This document shows positions 32,726 through 42,001 of a stretch of 64,000 nucleotides of DNA, piece by piece. The DNA is taken from the NCBI GenBank assembly GCA_023419375.1, contig JAEZYD010000025.1, positions 91,300-155,299 of the forward strand. Direction: 5' to 3'. Below the pieces are notes generated by a model. It did no database searches and was not told where the DNA came from. It was given only the letters and a program-made list of their open reading frames with translations. Origin of the DNA: Pseudomonadota bacterium (GTDB lineage: Bacteria; Desulfobacterota; Desulfovibrionia; Desulfovibrionales; Desulfovibrionaceae). Position numbers and translations under genes: made by a program. How positions within the stretch are numbered: position 1 is the stretch's first letter; each line of letters begins with the position of its first letter.

Positions 32726-32908
32726 TATTCCTCGTTTCAGCCATGCAAAAAAAAATCAGGGCAGCGCGCCACTGGGCAATTCTGGGGGGCGCTGGTCAAA
32801 ACACGTGAAAACATGCTGCCTGCACGCTGTTTGCAACAAAGATATTCCGCTTCCGGCGGCACTGGGCTTTTAACAGCCCTGGCGCCGCCGGGAACAAACG
32901 GATCGCAA

Positions 32909-33412
32909 CTACGGGCGGTGCGGATCGGGCTCGGACTTCCACGCGGCCACAGCTTCGCGCACAAGGCGGTTCTGCTCTTCGGGCATGGAATCCTTGAAAG
33001 TTTCGGCAAACACGTGGATACGCGTGCCGCCGCGCGGCGCAAACAGCCCCTTGACCCGGCACCAGCAGGGATTGAGCAGGGTACGCAGGTCTTCCAGCAC
33101 GTTGTTGGTGATGGTTTCCATAAACGACTGGTGATTGCGGAAGGCGAACATATAGAGCTTGAAGCTCTTGGATTCCACGCACAGCTCATCGGGAATGTAC
33201 TCCACCGTGATGGTGCCGCAGTCGGGCTGGCCTGTCACCGGGCAGAGCGAAGTAAATTCGGGAAAGCTGATGCTGATCACATACGGGCGCTGGGGAAAGC
33301 AGTTGGGAAAGGCCTCCAGCAGGGCTACGCTGGGGCCGCCCTCCGGGGACTGAAGGCGGCCTGTGCCAAGAACCTTCAGGTCCTGGGTCTGATCCTGGCT
33401 GCGGGTACTCAT
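32909..33412 (-). CDS. queF: NADPH-dependent 7-cyano-7-deazaguanine reductase QueF
   Basis: 167 residues, unimodular QueF of queuosine synthesis, reducing preQ0 to preQ1. The catalytic Cys57 and Asp64 lie in FTSLCPVTGQPD, and the substrate motif is ESKSFKLYMFAFRN. GLFAPRGGTRIHVF closes the T-fold. AAGGAG precedes the ATG. A small perfect hairpin (33442-33458) lies in its leader. No preQ1 riboswitch could be recognised upstream. Single gene, divergent from the MoaB-like gene. Confidence 0.96.
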   Translation of the reverse strand: MSTRSQDQTQDLKVLGTGRLQSPEGGPSVALLEAFPNCFPQRPYVISISFPEFTSLCPVTGQPDCGTITVEYIPDELCVESKSFKLYMFAFRNHQSFMETITNNVLEDLRTLLNPCWCRVKGLFAPRGGTRIHVFAETFKDSMPEEQNRLVREAVAAWKSEPDPHRP

Positions 33413-33625
33413 GGGGATACTCCTTAAAATACACGAAAATGACGCTGCCGGGCAGCGTTGGGGGGCCGCCTGAGCGGCGGACGCGGCATGCGCAGGCGAA
33501 AGGCCTCACTGGCTGCGCAAACGCAGGCGCGTATCGGACTTGTAACCCATTGCGCTTGCGGCTACAATAATCTATTGCCCACTCCAATCCGATACCATCC
33601 ATCGGCCAGTTCCCCGGAGCAACGT

Positions 33626-34459
33626 ATGAACATCCTGCTGCACGTACACGCCTGCAAGCGGGGCCAATGTCTGCCCCTGCTGCCTGTTGCCGCCACGGAT
33701 ACCGATTTTTGCCGCAGTCACGGCCTCATGACGCCCGAGCCGTGGGCAATGCCCCACCTGCGGGTGGGCACATGCTTTTGCGGGGCCTGCGGCACAGCCC
33801 TGCTCAAGGTTACTGGGCGCGCCTGGATGCCCCTGCCGCCCAACACGGCAAACCCGGGCGGCAACGGGGAGGAGCCGTGGCAGGCAAGCCACGCGGTGCA
33901 ATGCCTGTTTTTGACGGCTCTGACGGATCTGCCCGAAGGCCCGCTGGAAGTAACCGCCAGAAAAACCGGCTACAGCCTTGCCTGGATAACCCTGTCGGAC
34001 AAAGGCGCGCGCGGTCAGCGGCTGGATTTGAGCGGCCCCGCCATTGCCGAGATGGTCGGCTCCGCCATGCCGCTGAGCCACAGCCAGGGATTTTTGCTGC
34101 CGGATGAAGCCGCGCAACTGCGCGCCCTGCTGACGGAGCTTGCCCTGAGCCAGGGTTTTGACCTTATATGCACCACCGGCGGCACCGGGCTTTCGGCGCG
34201 TGATATCACGCCGCAAACCACTGCCGCCCTGCTCGATACGCCCTTGCCGGGCTTTACTCAGGCCATGCTGGCCGCCAGCCTTGCCAAAACGCCCCACGCG
34301 GTTATTTCGCGCGCGGCTGCTGGTGCGCTGGGGCAAAGCATCATCATCAACCTGCCGGGCAGCCGCAAGGCCGTTGTGGAAAACCTTGCCGCCGTACTGC
34401 CCGCCCTGCCCCACGCCCTTGCCAAATTGCAGGGCGACCCCGCCGACTGCGGCGGTTAA
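33626..34459 (+). CDS. MoaB/MogA-family molybdopterin protein fused to an N-terminal Cys-rich domain
   Basis: 277 residues. The C-terminal part (about 115-270) is a MoaB/Mog domain: WITLSDKGARG, DLICTTGGTGLSARDITPQTT, and GSRKAVVENLAAVLPALPHAL. It binds and adenylates molybdopterin. The first 110 residues are extra and unlike other MoaB proteins: HVHACKRGQC, a Cys at 29, and CFCGAC (50-55), which could bind a metal; the segment then resembles a short beta domain (LEVTARKTGYSLAW). GGAGC precedes the ATG at 33626. It is followed nine bases later by the prenyltransferase. The fusion is the unusual part; family of the C-terminal half is clear. Confidence 0.82.
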   Translation: MNILLHVHACKRGQCLPLLPVAATDTDFCRSHGLMTPEPWAMPHLRVGTCFCGACGTALLKVTGRAWMPLPPNTANPGGNGEEPWQASHAVQCLFLTALTDLPEGPLEVTARKTGYSLAWITLSDKGARGQRLDLSGPAIAEMVGSAMPLSHSQGFLLPDEAAQLRALLTELALSQGFDLICTTGGTGLSARDITPQTTAALLDTPLPGFTQAMLAASLAKTPHAVISRAAAGALGQSIIINLPGSRKAVVENLAAVLPALPHALAKLQGDPADCGG

Positions 34460-34468
34460 GGAGAAAAC

Positions 34469-35362
34469 ATGGGCTTTTTCCCGCGTTCCGGCATGAGGCT
34501 TTCCACGCCTTTTGGCCAGTTTGGCGACATTTGCCGGATGATCAAGATTGAGCATTCCATTTTTGCGCTGCCCTATGCCTGGGCAGGGGCGGTATTGGCC
34601 GCACGCGGCCTGCCCTCTGCGCGCAGCCTGATTTTTCTGACCATCGGCATGATCGCGGCGCGCTCATTCGCCATGGCCTTCAACCGGCTGGCTGATCTGC
34701 CCTTTGACCGCGACAACCCGCGCACACAGGGCCGCCCCCTGGTCACGGGCGTTATCAGCAAGGGGCAGACATGGGCCTTCTGCGCGCTCATGGCAGGTAT
34801 TTTTATCGCCTCCTGCGCGGCGCTGAACACTGTCTGCCTGTGGCTTTCCGTGCCTGCGCTGCTGTTTGCGGCCATCTACAGCCTGCTCAAGCGTTTTACG
34901 GCCCTGTGCCACTTCTGGCTGGGCGCAACCCTGGGTCTTGCCCCGCTGGCTGGCTGGCTCTCGGTCAATCCCGCGAGCCTTGGCCTCGCGCCCGTGCTGC
35001 TGTTCTGGGCTGTTACCTTTTGGGTAGCTGCATTTGACATTTATTATGCGTTTCAGGACATGGATTTTGACGTGGCCTTTGAGCTGCATTCCGTGCCTGC
35101 TTCTTTCGGGCCGGACACGGCCCTGACGCTGGCGGCGTTTTCGCATGCCATGACGTCCATCTTTCTGTTGCTGGCGGGTTTTGCCGCCGGGCTTTTCTGG
35201 CCCTGGTACGTGGTGTGGTTCGGCATCAGCGTCATGCTGCTTGTGGAACACAGGCTCATGAAGCCGCAGGATCTGCGCCATGTGAACACGGCCTTTTTTA
35301 CCATCAACGGCATCATTTCGCCGGTCGTACTGGCTGGCGTGTTGCTGGGCATCTATATCTGA
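34469..35362 (+). CDS. UbiA-family prenyltransferase (probably menaquinone, MqnP/UbiA-type)
   Basis: 297 residues, about eight membrane helices. The two prenyl-diphosphate motifs are NRLADLPFDRDNPRT (72-86; N-x-x-x-D-x-x-x-D) and the second Asp-rich YYAFQDMDFD (about 193-202). YSLLKRFTALCHFWLG is the family middle. Desulfovibrio make menaquinone by the futalosine route, in which MqnP prenylates the ring, so this is the best guess; 4-hydroxybenzoate as substrate is less likely in such organisms. AAGGAG precedes the ATG. It lies ten bases ahead of darP. Confidence 0.88.
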   Translation: MGFFPRSGMRLSTPFGQFGDICRMIKIEHSIFALPYAWAGAVLAARGLPSARSLIFLTIGMIAARSFAMAFNRLADLPFDRDNPRTQGRPLVTGVISKGQTWAFCALMAGIFIASCAALNTVCLWLSVPALLFAAIYSLLKRFTALCHFWLGATLGLAPLAGWLSVNPASLGLAPVLLFWAVTFWVAAFDIYYAFQDMDFDVAFELHSVPASFGPDTALTLAAFSHAMTSIFLLLAGFAAGLFWPWYVVWFGISVMLLVEHRLMKPQDLRHVNTAFFTINGIISPVVLAGVLLGIYI

Positions 35363-35372
35363 CGGAGAGGCA

Positions 35373-35966
35373 ATGCCGCGCAAAAAACAGTACCAATGGA
35401 AATCCAGCGATGAGGCGGAAGGCTTTGACTTGCCGCCCAGCCGCTCTGAAAAAAAACGCCAGAGCCTTGCCCTGCAAAACATGGGCGAAGAACTGACGCG
35501 CCTTGGCCCGCAGGAAGTCAAAAACCTTGACCTGCCCGCAGACCTCAGGGAAGCGCTGCAACTCTACGCCCGCATTGGCGACCATGAGGGCCGCCGCCGC
35601 CAGATGCAGTTTATTGGCCGCGTCATGCGCGAGATTGACCCCGCGCCCATCCGTGCCATGCTGGATGCCCGCCGCGAGGTTTCCGCAGCCGCCACCGCAG
35701 CCCTGCATCAGGCAGAACAGTGGCGCGACCGCCTGCTGACAGCTGACCAGGGCGAACTTGCGGGCCTGGTGGAAACCCTGCTGACCGCGAGGGCACTGCC
35801 GGAGCAGGACGCAGAAGAACCGGAGGCCACAGGCAAGGCAACCCTGCCCGGTCAGGATGAACTCCTGACCATGGTCCTCGCCGCCCGCAAGGAAGCTGCG
35901 GAGAACGCCTCCCCGCAGGCCCGGCGCGCGCTTTTTCGCGCCATCCACGGCATGCTGAAGGCCTAA
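35373..35966 (+). CDS. darP: Ribosome biogenesis factor DarP (YjgA, DUF615)
   Basis: 197 residues. Markers: SRSEKKRQSLALQNMGEELTRLGPQEVKNLDLPADLREAL near the N-terminus, GRRRQMQFIGRVMREIDPAPI in the centre, and ARRALFRAIHGML at the end. The protein binds 50S precursors. Last gene of the rightward three-gene unit before tRNA-Thr. Confidence 0.92.
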   Translation: MPRKKQYQWKSSDEAEGFDLPPSRSEKKRQSLALQNMGEELTRLGPQEVKNLDLPADLREALQLYARIGDHEGRRRQMQFIGRVMREIDPAPIRAMLDARREVSAAATAALHQAEQWRDRLLTADQGELAGLVETLLTARALPEQDAEEPEATGKATLPGQDELLTMVLAARKEAAENASPQARRALFRAIHGMLKA

Positions 35967-36077
35967 TCCCGGTGATTTTGGCCTCTCAACCCTTTATTTT
36001 TTTATAAAAATAAAAAAATTGTGCAGGAATGCTTGACGATCACCAACGGTTAGGATAGAAGCTTTCTTCGTTGATAC

Positions 36078-36153
36078 GCCCTTGTAGCTCAGTCGGTAGA
36101 GTGCATCCTTGGTAAGGATGAGGTCAGCAGTTCAATCCTGCTCAAGGGCTCCA
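36078..36153 (+). tRNA. tRNA-Thr (anticodon GGT)
   Basis: 76 bases. Acceptor stem GCCCTTG/CAAGGGC, anticodon stem-loop CATCC-TTGGTAA-GGATG with anticodon GGT, T-arm AGCAG-TTCAATC-CTGCT and encoded CCA (36151-36153). No truncated copy or integrase is adjacent, so no sign of use as an attachment site. Confidence 0.97.
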
Positions 36154-36163
36154 CAAAGAATCA

Positions 36164-36198
36164 AAGGACTTACGGAGAAATCCGCAAGTCCTTTTTTT
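36164..36198 (+). terminator. tRNA-Thr terminator
   Basis: 8-bp stem AAGGACTT/AAGTCCTT (36164-36171 and 36186-36193) extended by CGGA/TCCG with a GAAA loop, then seven T residues. Confidence 0.85.
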
Positions 36199-36274
36199 GT
36201 ATCCTCGCCTGTCCGAGATCCCAGACAAAAAAAGCCGCCCCTACGGACGGCCAAAACCTGTATACATATGCACA

Positions 36275-36766
36275 TCAGGGAAGTTGCGGCTGCTGCGGCA
36301 TCAAGGCCCGGTACGGACCGCGCATGCTGTACACAAAGTTTGCCATGCGCGCATCGCCGCTGATCACAAGCATGAGCAAAAGTTTGGACTGCGCATCCTC
36401 ACGCACGATGCCGTAGCCCTTCACGCCCTTCTGCTCAAAGGTAAATTCCCACTGGCCATTGCTGCGAAGAACAGGCGTTGAGCCCTGCAAGCGCTTGGCA
36501 TTGCCCTTGGCGGCCTGCTCGGCCTCGCCCGCATTGGCAGGCCCCACAATAATGAGCGCAGAGCTTTTGTGATCCTTCTGCCCCATCACAACCTGTACGG
36601 CTTCCTGCACCTTGGTAGGACCGTTCACCACCACCCAGTCTGCGGGCAGGTCAAGGCTGTAATATTTTGTGGTCAGGGGCGCGGCCTGCGCCTGCGCTGC
36701 AAGCAGAACCGTCAGCACAAGCAGGGGCAAGCCCCGCATAACAAGCCGGATAAATTTCTGGGGCAT
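36275..36766 (-). CDS. Small secreted protein of unknown function
   Basis: 163 residues. A signal peptide (FIRLVMRGLPLLVLTVLLAAQAQA-A) is followed by a compact domain beginning YYSLDLPADWVVVNGPTK, with VVMGQKDHKSSALIIVGPA and WEFTFEQKGVKGYGIV. The shape (a short beta-alpha domain opening with S-L-x-x-P-x-x-W) recurs in the unrelated-looking neighbour at 44693-45235, so the two may be distant paralogues. GGAG precedes the ATG at 36766. Function unknown. Confidence 0.75.
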   Translation of the reverse strand: MPQKFIRLVMRGLPLLVLTVLLAAQAQAAPLTTKYYSLDLPADWVVVNGPTKVQEAVQVVMGQKDHKSSALIIVGPANAGEAEQAAKGNAKRLQGSTPVLRSNGQWEFTFEQKGVKGYGIVREDAQSKLLLMLVISGDARMANFVYSMRGPYRALMPQQPQLP

Positions 36767-36950
36767 GGCAATCTCCGTTACATTCCAGGATGCCGGAGTG
36801 TACGGCTCTCCTTCCCGCCTGTCCACTCGCCATGCGCGGATACATGGGCGGGTACATGGGATACATGGCGGCGGATATCTGCACTATAAGGGCGCGCACC
36901 CTCTTGCCGGGGAAGATTCCTACCTGTAGTATGCGCGCAATGAGGATAGT

Positions 36951-37694
36951 ATGCTGAAACTACGAGCACTACGCGCCCGGCTTTATGAAAATCGCTTTGA
37001 ACTGCTCATGCTCTCGCTGTGGTGCGTGTTCATCCTGAACATCATATTTCCAGAAAATATCTACCGGGGCACGGCGCAGGCAATATATCTGCCCATCCAG
37101 TTGCTCGCGGCTCTTGTACTTTTTGAATTCAAGCCCCGCATTCTGCGGCTAGTCCTGATTTTCGGCGCGCTACTGCTCGTGGGCAGGGCCATGGACCTGT
37201 TTTTTATCAGGACCATGAAAGAGGAAATGCTGCTGCTCTATCTGTGTTTTTTCGGCAGCATCATGTTTGAAGTATTCCGGCAGATAGCCCACGCGCAGAT
37301 GTTTACGACCAAGATTGTTTACGCTGCGGTGTGCGGCCTGCTGCTCATTGGCTATTGCGGGTATTTTCTGTTTCTGGCCATCGAATTCCATCAACCGGGT
37401 TCTTTCATAGGTCTGGGGCCGGGCGATCAAGCGGTCAACGATCTGTTCTACTTCAGCTACGTGACCATCCTCACCATCGGCTACGGCGACATCACGCCAA
37501 AGACATGGATCGCCAAAAACGCAACGGTGCTGGTGGGCTTTACAGGCTACCTCTATTCCATTGTCGTTATTGCGCTTATTGTGGGCAGGGCCCACCGCAT
37601 GCCGCGCAGCGCCGTTGCTCCCACAAAAAAGCCAGCCCCGCTGCCGGCGCGCTCTCCGCAATCATCTTCCGCCAAGAAACCGCCGGAAGCCTGA
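36951..37694 (+). CDS. Two-pore-helix potassium channel-like protein
   Basis: 247 residues, about six membrane segments. The last pair encloses the pore signature TILTIGYGDITP (selectivity filter T175-I-G-Y-G-D180), characteristic of ion-channel (Ion_trans_2) proteins. The cytoplasmic tail is Pro/Ser/Lys-rich and lacks an RCK domain, so gating is not obvious. Single gene. Confidence 0.88.
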   Translation: MLKLRALRARLYENRFELLMLSLWCVFILNIIFPENIYRGTAQAIYLPIQLLAALVLFEFKPRILRLVLIFGALLLVGRAMDLFFIRTMKEEMLLLYLCFFGSIMFEVFRQIAHAQMFTTKIVYAAVCGLLLIGYCGYFLFLAIEFHQPGSFIGLGPGDQAVNDLFYFSYVTILTIGYGDITPKTWIAKNATVLVGFTGYLYSIVVIALIVGRAHRMPRSAVAPTKKPAPLPARSPQSSSAKKPPEA

Positions 37695-37787
37695 CCCACA
37701 TCCTGATTCTGCACCGCTTTGCGCCAGCAGTCAGCAGCGCACGGCCAGCCAGATTCGCCCCCCATGAGGGGCGCGCAAAACGTCCGC

Positions 37788-38948
37788 TCAGGCCTTGCGC
37801 TTGAACATCCACACGGCAACGCCCACCGCTACCGCGCTGATGCAGGCAATCTTGCCAAGGCTCACCGCTGCTGCCGCCACAGTGATATCTTTGAGAAAAA
37901 CGCCCTGTACAATGGTGGTAAAATGCCGCATGGGGTTCAGCTGGCTGGCGTATTGCAAAAATGGCGGCATGTTGATGACGGGCGTAACCGCGCCGGAAAT
38001 AAGAATGCACGGCACCCCTACGGTAAAAGCCCCCAGAAAGGCCTGCTGCTGCGTGGCTGATAACGACGAGACCATCAACCCCACCCCGCCCGAAGCCATG
38101 GCAAAAACCAGCATGGCCACATAGAGCAGCACCAGCGAGCCGCTAAACGGCACCCCGAAACCAAATACGGATATGAGTAAAAAGATGGTGCCGTGCACCA
38201 GCCCTACCACACAGCCCGGCACCAATTTGGCAAGGGCTATCTCCGTAGGCGTGGCCGGAGAAACCAGCAGCTGGTCAAAGGTGCCCACCTCGCGCTCCCG
38301 CGCTACGGAAAGGCCCGTCACCACCAGCCCCAGCATAAAGCCCAGCATGCCTATAAGATTGGGCAAAAAGAACCACTGAAATTCCAGATTTGGGTTGAAC
38401 CAGCAGCGCACGCGCACATCCAGCCTGGGTGCCCCGCCCGCCGCGCCAGTTGCAGCGCCGAGCGCCATTTGCCCCCGTGGCGTGGATTCCCCAATGCCGC
38501 GCACAATGGTTTCAAGATAGTAGGAGGCGATCTGCGCCGCGTTGGAGCGCCTGCCGTCGAGTATCACCTGCATCTGCGCCGGTGTACCCGCGTCGATCCT
38601 GCGGGAAAATTCATCATCAAACACCATAACAAACAGGGCATTTTGCCGCTCGATGGTCGGGCGGATATCCGCCTCGCCATCCAGAAACGTCACGCTGCGG
38701 AAGGTGTGCGAGCCCTGTAGCCTGCGCACGATCTCGCGGCTCCAGTTGCCGTTGTCCTGATTGAGCACAGCCACGTCCACATTGCGCACTTCCATGGTGG
38801 CCGCCCAGCCAAACACCACAATCTGCATGAGCGGCGGCACGATAATGAGCATGCGCGAAACCTTGTTGCACAGCAGCACCAGCAGCTCTTTGCGCACAAT
38901 GGTGGCCATGCGCCGCAGGTTCAGACGGGGCAGCGTTATTCTTGCCAT
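37788..38948 (-). CDS. ABC-2 type exporter permease (second permease)
   Basis: 386 residues. N-terminal cytoplasmic/membrane start MATIVRKELLVLLCNKVSRMLIIVPPLMQIVVFGWAATMEVRNVDVAVLNQD, a large extracytoplasmic domain, then five membrane helices with the ABC-2 motif REREVGTFDQLLVSPATPTEIALAKLVPG. It pairs with the permease at 38948-40075 (one-base overlap, TGATG) and the dual ATPase. YhhJ/YbhR-like. Last gene of the four-gene operon. Confidence 0.9.
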   Translation of the reverse strand: MARITLPRLNLRRMATIVRKELLVLLCNKVSRMLIIVPPLMQIVVFGWAATMEVRNVDVAVLNQDNGNWSREIVRRLQGSHTFRSVTFLDGEADIRPTIERQNALFVMVFDDEFSRRIDAGTPAQMQVILDGRRSNAAQIASYYLETIVRGIGESTPRGQMALGAATGAAGGAPRLDVRVRCWFNPNLEFQWFFLPNLIGMLGFMLGLVVTGLSVAREREVGTFDQLLVSPATPTEIALAKLVPGCVVGLVHGTIFLLISVFGFGVPFSGSLVLLYVAMLVFAMASGGVGLMVSSLSATQQQAFLGAFTVGVPCILISGAVTPVINMPPFLQYASQLNPMRHFTTIVQGVFLKDITVAAAAVSLGKIACISAVAVGVAVWMFKRKA

Positions 38949-40075
38949 CACGCGTCCAGCCTTTTGACAAGATTGCGGTACACCAGCCCCAGCAAGACCG
39001 AGGCCAGCAGGCCCATGAACAGAAGGCTGGGACCAAACACGCCCCACACGTCCCCGGTCAGAAAGATGGTACGCAAACAGGTATTGAAGTAGCTGGCGGG
39101 CAAAAGCCGCGTCAGGGCCTGAAGCACGGGCGGCATGCTGTTGATGTCAAACACGAAGCCAGAGAGCAGCAGCGCGGGCAAAAAGCCGGAGAAAAGCCCA
39201 GCTTCAGCTGCCACCAGTTGCCCGCGCAGGGTTACGGAAATCAGCAAGCCCTGCCCCAGCGCACTCAGCATGAATACGGACGACAAAAGCACAAGCACCC
39301 ACAGGGAGCCGCGAAAGGGCACGGCAAAGAGCGTCACTGCCGCCACAGCGCACAGGGCCATGCTGAACATGCCCATGCAGAAATACGGAATCAGCTTGCC
39401 CAGCAGCAGTTGCATGCGGCTCACGGGCGTGGCGAACATGGCCTCCATGGTGCCACGCTCCCACTCGCGGGCAAATACCAGAGAGGTCAGCAGTGTGCCG
39501 ATAAGCGTCATGATGACCGTGATGGCACCCGGCACAAGAAACTGCACGCTCTTGGCCGCAGGGTTGTACCAGAAGCGGGGCTGAATATTGATGGGCAGCG
39601 CTGCTGCAACGCCATCCGGCAAGGCCGTGCGCTGCCAGGACATAATCAGCCCCTGGCTGTAGTTCTGGATGTATTGGGCGGTATTGGGTTCTGAGCCGTC
39701 CACAAGCACCTGCACGGCCCCGGCGCTGCCCCGCTCAAGCTGCTCGTCAAAATCCTGCTGGATCACCAGAATGCCCTGCACCACAGAATCGCGCATCATG
39801 CGCCCTGCATCGACCATGGTGCCCACAGGCCGCGTGGCAAACCACGGGGAGTGGGCAAAATCCGCCGCAAGGCTCAGCGAATGCCGCCCGCCGCTCTGAT
39901 TCAGCACGCCCAGCCGCAGCACGCCCGCATCCAGCGTGATGCCGTAGCCAAAGAGCAGCAGAAAAATGAACGGCAATACCCCGGCCACCAGATAGGACGA
40001 AGGATCGCGCACGATCTGCTGAAATTCCTTGCCCACAAGGGCAAATAGCTGTCGTAACCAGATGTTGCGTAGCAT
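38948..40075 (-). CDS. ABC-2 type exporter permease (first permease)
   Basis: 375 residues. KEFQQIVRDPSSYLVAGVLPFIFLLLFGYGITLDAGVLRLGVLNQ at the start, external domain, and EWERGTMEAMFATPVSRMQLLLGKLIPYF before the terminal helices, all hallmarks of YbhS/YhhJ-type exporters. The ATG at 40075 is preferred over an upstream GTG at 40120. It forms a heteromeric channel with the next permease. Confidence 0.9.
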   Translation of the reverse strand: MLRNIWLRQLFALVGKEFQQIVRDPSSYLVAGVLPFIFLLLFGYGITLDAGVLRLGVLNQSGGRHSLSLAADFAHSPWFATRPVGTMVDAGRMMRDSVVQGILVIQQDFDEQLERGSAGAVQVLVDGSEPNTAQYIQNYSQGLIMSWQRTALPDGVAAALPINIQPRFWYNPAAKSVQFLVPGAITVIMTLIGTLLTSLVFAREWERGTMEAMFATPVSRMQLLLGKLIPYFCMGMFSMALCAVAAVTLFAVPFRGSLWVLVLLSSVFMLSALGQGLLISVTLRGQLVAAEAGLFSGFLPALLLSGFVFDINSMPPVLQALTRLLPASYFNTCLRTIFLTGDVWGVFGPSLLFMGLLASVLLGLVYRNLVKRLDA

Positions 40076-40138
40076 ACGGCCTGATTCTTGGTTGTATATC
40101 CCGGCAGCGGCGTCTTGCACAAAACTCGCGCAAGGCGG

Positions 40139-42001
40139 CTACTGCGGATGCTCCCTGTCGTATTTTTCAATACTGGCGATAAAGGCTTCTTCCAGCGTGG
40201 GGTCTTCCACCTCTGTACAGGAGGCCTTGAGTTCGTCCGGCGTTCCCATGCTGATCATGGCCCCGCGATAGATCAGCGCGATGCGGTCGCAGTATTCGGC
40301 TTCTTCCATGAAATGGGTCGTCACCAGCACGGCGGCCCCGGCTGTGGTCATGGCGGAAATGTGCTTCCAGAAATCCCGGCGGGTGCGCGCGTCCACGCCA
40401 GAGGTCGGCTCGTCAAGAAACAGCACGGGCGGTTCGTGCAGGGTGGCGCACAGCAGGGCCAGCCGCTGCTTTTGCCCCAGCGGCAATGAGCCTGTGCGGC
40501 TGCGCAGATAGGGCTGCAATTCCAGCGCCTCTGCCAGTTCGGGCAAAAGGGCATTGCGCCGCTCCCTGGAAAGACCGTACAGCTCGGCAAAAATGGTGAT
40601 GTTTTCACGCACGGGAATATCCGGGTACAGAGAAAACTTCTGCGCCATGTAGCCCAGCCGCGAGCGGGCCTCGCTGCCCGCGCTCAGCAGGTCTACCCCG
40701 TCCACGGCGCAGCTGCCGGATGTGGGGCGCGAAAGCCCGCAGAGCATGCGGAAGGTGGTGGACTTGCCCGCCCCGTTGGGCCCGAGCAGGCCAAAAATCT
40801 CGCCGGGCCGCACATCAAAGGAAATATCGCGCGCCGCCACAAATGCGCCAAACCGCTTGGTGAGGTTTCGGGCCGAGATGGAAAAAGTCGGGCCGGAATC
40901 GGCGGGAGCAGCGGACAAAGCGGCATCTGGCGAAGCAGCAGCCGAGGCAGGCGCTCCTGCCGCGCCCGCATGCGCCAGAACAATGCTGGCGCCGCCGCTG
41001 CCCTGAATGCCGGAGTGACCGCCGCCGTTGTGGGCCACATGTAGTTTGCCGTAGGGCGAAGGGCTCTGGTTGATGCCGCCCACGGCGCTCATGTAGGCGT
41101 CTTCCAGCCGGGGGGACACGGCCTCGCCGCCACGGGCCAGCACCTCGCGCCGCAGCTCGTCAGGTGCATTTGCCGCCAGCACCAGCCGGATGCGGCTGCC
41201 CTGGATGAGGGCGTCTTCAATGCCGGGGCGCATGGTCCAGAGGGCCAGCTCCTTTTTATGCGTCCCCGCAGCGGCCCGCAGCAAAAAAACCCGCCCTTCG
41301 GCCCGCGCGGTGAGTTCCTCCGGCGGCCCGGCAAAGAGCACACGTCCGCTGTCCAGCATGATCACGCCGGGGCAGCGCTCGGCTTCATCCAGATAGGCGG
41401 TGGACCACACAACTGTCATACCGTCCTGACTCAAATCCTGCACCATGCGCCAGAGTTCGCGGCGCGACTGCGGGTCAACGCCCACGCCGGGTTCGTCAAG
41501 CAGCAGCAGACGCGGCGACCCGAGCAGAGCGCAGGCAATGCCCAGCTTCTGCTTCATGCCGCCAGACAGTCTGCCTGCAAGGCGCTCGGTAAAGGGCGCA
41601 AGACTGGTGAATCCCAGCAGTTTTTCAAACACGCGGTCGCGTTCCGCCCCTTCAAGTCCGCGCAGGCTGGCATGCAGGCGCATGTTGGCCATGACGGAAA
41701 TATCCTCGTACAGGCCAAAGCGCTGCGGCATGTAGCCTATGCTGTTGGGCTGGCTGTGCATAAGCTCTGCCGGGCTTTGCCCAAAGAGATTCGCGCGCCC
41801 CTCGCTTGGCGGCATGAGGCCCGCCATGATGCGCATGAGCGTGGTTTTGCCCGCCGCGTCAGGCCCCACCAGCCCGGTGATGCGCCCGGCGGGGATGACC
41901 GCGTTCACGCCGTCCAGAGCGGTGACGGCCTCGCGCCCCTTGCCGAAGCGCATGACCAGCCCTTCCAGACAGACGGCCTGATCGGCGGCGCTGTCGCTCA
42001 T
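40139..42001 (-). CDS. Fused dual ATP-binding subunit of an ABC-2 exporter
   Basis: 620 residues with two ABC domains. The first has Walker A GPDAAGKTT (46-54), signature LSGGMKQ and Walker B RLLLLDEPGVGVDP. A Gly/Ala-rich linker of about 60 residues follows. The second has Walker A GPNGAGKST (about 407-415) but a weakened signature GSLPLGQKQRL where LSGGQ is expected, then PPVLFLDEPTSGVD. This RbbA/YhiH-like architecture drives the two permeases downstream. It overlaps the HlyD gene stop by four bases (ATGA). Confidence 0.92.
   Translation of the reverse strand: MSDSAADQAVCLEGLVMRFGKGREAVTALDGVNAVIPAGRITGLVGPDAAGKTTLMRIMAGLMPPSEGRANLFGQSPAELMHSQPNSIGYMPQRFGLYEDISVMANMRLHASLRGLEGAERDRVFEKLLGFTSLAPFTERLAGRLSGGMKQKLGIACALLGSPRLLLLDEPGVGVDPQSRRELWRMVQDLSQDGMTVVWSTAYLDEAERCPGVIMLDSGRVLFAGPPEELTARAEGRVFLLRAAAGTHKKELALWTMRPGIEDALIQGSRIRLVLAANAPDELRREVLARGGEAVSPRLEDAYMSAVGGINQSPSPYGKLHVAHNGGGHSGIQGSGGASIVLAHAGAAGAPASAAASPDAALSAAPADSGPTFSISARNLTKRFGAFVAARDISFDVRPGEIFGLLGPNGAGKSTTFRMLCGLSRPTSGSCAVDGVDLLSAGSEARSRLGYMAQKFSLYPDIPVRENITIFAELYGLSRERRNALLPELAEALELQPYLRSRTGSLPLGQKQRLALLCATLHEPPVLFLDEPTSGVDARTRRDFWKHISAMTTAGAAVLVTTHFMEEAEYCDRIALIYRGAMISMGTPDELKASCTEVEDPTLEEAFIASIEKYDREHPQ

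Noticed and set aside
33413..33625. preQ1 riboswitch upstream of queF
   Set aside because: No short aptamer with the A-rich tail was seen; only a small GC hairpin at 33442-33458.
36078..36198. tRNA-Thr as phage or island attachment site
   Set aside because: The tRNA is complete, has its own terminator, and no integrase or partial duplicate is nearby; the phage module is 15 kb away.
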